Shown one piece after another: positions 62,793 through 64,000 of a stretch of DNA of 64,000 bases. The notes beneath the pieces are model-generated. The model did no database searches, was not told the DNA's origin, and was given only the letters and a program-made list of their open reading frames with translations. Position numbers and translations under genes: made by a program. Position 1 is the stretch's first letter; each line of letters begins with the position of its first letter. Source of the stretch: Comamonadaceae bacterium (GTDB lineage Bacteria > Pseudomonadota > Gammaproteobacteria > Burkholderiales > Burkholderiaceae_C); the NCBI GenBank assembly GCA_947373185.1, contig CANBWP010000001.1, positions 1-64,000 of the forward strand. The letters are read 5' to 3'.

Positions 62793-63770
62793 ATGAACAA
62801 ACGACATGTCATCCAAACATTGGCTGTGGCTTCGGCTTTGATGCTGGCGAGTGGCTTGAGCTTTGCCCAAAGCATCAACAAGCCAGTGCGCATCATTGTG
62901 GCGTTTGCCGCAGGTGGCCCTGTGGACGCCATGGCGCGCACACTGGCAGAGCCCTTGGGCCGTGCATTGGGCCGGGTGGTGATTGTGGAGAACAAACCCG
63001 GGGCCAGTGGTGCCATTGGTGCCAATGAGGTGATCAAGTCGGAGGCCGATGGTTCTACCTTGTGGCTGACCAGCGTGGGCGCTGCCGCGATCAACCCAGC
63101 GCTGTTTCCCAAGTTGTCCTACAACATGCAAAAAGACTTTGTGCCGGTGTCTTTGGCGGCCAACAATGTGGAAGTGTTTGTGGTGAATGTCAACAACCCC
63201 GCCAAAGATGCGGTGGAGTTCATGGCAGCTGCCAAAGCCAAGAAAGAGCCTTTGGCCATTGGCTCTTCGGGCCGTGGCAGCATTCCGCATTTGGCTTTGT
63301 TGCAGTTGGAGTATTCAACGGGGGTTGACTTGCTGCATGTGCCCTACAACGGCATGGCGCCAGCCCTGAATGATTTGCTGGGTGGTCAAGTCAGTGGCTT
63401 TTTTGCCGATGTGCCCGCTGTCATGGCGCAAATCAAGGGCGGACGCCTGCGCGCGATTGGGATGGCGTCTAAAACAAGGCACGCCTTGCTGGCGGATGTC
63501 AAAACGTTTGAAGAGCAAGGCTTTAAGTCGGTGGACACCAACAATTGGTATGGGTTTTTTGCATCCTCCAAAACTTCTCCAGAAGTGTTGAAGGTCTTGA
63601 ACAAAGCGGTTCAGCAAGCAGTGGCTGATCCTGCGGCCAATGCCAAGTTGACTCAATCGGGTGCAGAACCCAAATCTTCGACGCCCGAAGAGTTGGCGGC
63701 CCTGCTCAAAGTGGACACAGAAAAATGGGCGCAGCTGATTAAATTGCGCAACATCAAAGGTGACGAATGA
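62793..63770 (+). CDS. Bug/TctC-family solute-binding protein (cluster gene 3)
   Basis: 325-residue binding protein with signal peptide ending LSFAQ and motifs NKPVRIIVAFAAGGPVDAMA, VENKPGASGAIGANEV and HVPYNGMAPALNDLLGGQ. The ATG follows AGGAG. The 3' end overlaps the next gene by ATGA. Confidence 0.92.
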   Translation: MNKRHVIQTLAVASALMLASGLSFAQSINKPVRIIVAFAAGGPVDAMARTLAEPLGRALGRVVIVENKPGASGAIGANEVIKSEADGSTLWLTSVGAAAINPALFPKLSYNMQKDFVPVSLAANNVEVFVVNVNNPAKDAVEFMAAAKAKKEPLAIGSSGRGSIPHLALLQLEYSTGVDLLHVPYNGMAPALNDLLGGQVSGFFADVPAVMAQIKGGRLRAIGMASKTRHALLADVKTFEEQGFKSVDTNNWYGFFASSKTSPEVLKVLNKAVQQAVADPAANAKLTQSGAEPKSSTPEELAALLKVDTEKWAQLIKLRNIKGDE

Positions 63771-64000
63771 GCACAGACCACATCCGCGTTCCCCTGGTGG
63801 TGGGCGGCACCAAGCCTGAGTTGAAAGAGATTGAAGCGCGCATTTTGCAAGAGCGCGGCCGAATTTCTTTGCTGTACCAAGTGCTGCTCAACAGCGCCCC
63901 CATTGCACAGGGATGGGAGGCCATGCTGACTGCTGTGCGCAACAAATCTTCTGTGCCTGCCGACTTGCGGGAGTTGATGATTTTGCGTGTGGCCGTCTTG
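63767..64000 (+). CDS. Carboxymuconolactone decarboxylase (AhpD-like) family protein, 5' part
   Basis: The first 78 codons of a gene cut by the window end. The sequence ERGRISLLYQVLLNSAPIAQ, then RELMILRVAVL, is the N-terminal pattern of carboxymuconolactone decarboxylase-like proteins; the active-site Cys motif would follow outside the window. It is coupled to the preceding Bug gene by ATGA. Confidence 0.8.
   Translation, partial: MSTDHIRVPLVVGGTKPELKEIEARILQERGRISLLYQVLLNSAPIAQGWEAMLTAVRNKSSVPADLRELMILRVAVL

Overview
This window looks like a chromosomal segment of a betaproteobacterium of the Burkholderiales, closest in feel to Comamonadaceae such as Limnohabitans or Rhodoferax. The reasons are a bacteriochlorophyll gene cluster with the bchF/aerR/ppsR/bchG arrangement, glutamyl-tRNA reductase, many tctC-type (Bug) solute-binding proteins, many LysR regulators and a glycine riboswitch. 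The organism is probably an aerobic anoxygenic phototroph. No taxonomic search was possible.

Region 1 (1-17.9 kb) is part of a photosynthesis gene cluster. bchN (cut by the window edge) and bchF run left. The regulators aerR/ppaA and ppsR run right, followed by bchG, a PucC-family transporter gene, bchP, tspO and a second aerR/ppaA paralogue. bchO, bchD, bchI and hemE run left towards them. dxs, hemA and bciA run right. PpsR-type operators (TGT-N12-ACA) can be read directly in front of bchF/aerR, bchG and bchI, and in degenerate form in front of dxs. Regulator, isoprenoid and tetrapyrrole precursor supply, and late bacteriochlorophyll steps therefore look like one regulon.

Region 2 (17.9-23.8 kb) starts with a CAT-anticodon tRNA. 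It continues as a patchwork in which copies of the tRNA 3' half recur (45 nt with 42 matches at 20461; 20 nt with 19 matches at 18888). The pieces carry an NYN nuclease-like gene, arsC-arsH, a glyoxalase-like gene, a DUF4287 gene, a 5'-truncated arsR, a second type of arsC, an aquaglyceroporin gene, a double-cupin protein and a small DUF2892 protein. It resembles an arsenic islet at a tRNA site that has lost any integrase.

Region 3 (23.8-38.4 kb) holds a complete dipeptide/oligopeptide-type ABC transporter operon headed by a DUF1028 gene. Next comes an uncommon three-gene operon (secreted LVIVD-repeat protein, secreted cupredoxin-like protein, polytopic membrane protein). It is followed by an alpha/beta hydrolase, a DODA-type dioxygenase, a small membrane protein, a Bug protein and a LysR regulator.

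Region 4 (38.6-49.7 kb) is a two-partner secretion locus: a TpsB outer-membrane transporter and a 3088-residue TpsA exoprotein. The exoprotein contains about eleven propeller-like repeats, four longer repeats, and MBG/YDG-type C-terminal repeats.

Region 5 (49.7-64 kb) is catabolic. dadA lies behind a tandem glycine riboswitch and next to an M20 amidohydrolase and a Bug gene with a divergent LysR. Then a second LysR faces a long same-strand cluster: Bug, SDR, RraA-like aldolase, SMP-30 lactonase, Bug, 2-hydroxyacid dehydrogenase, NIPSNAP, HpaI-type aldolase, SDR, Bug and a carboxymuconolactone decarboxylase-like gene cut by the window end. This reads as an oxidation-lactonase-aldolase route for an unidentified sugar acid or aromatic acid.
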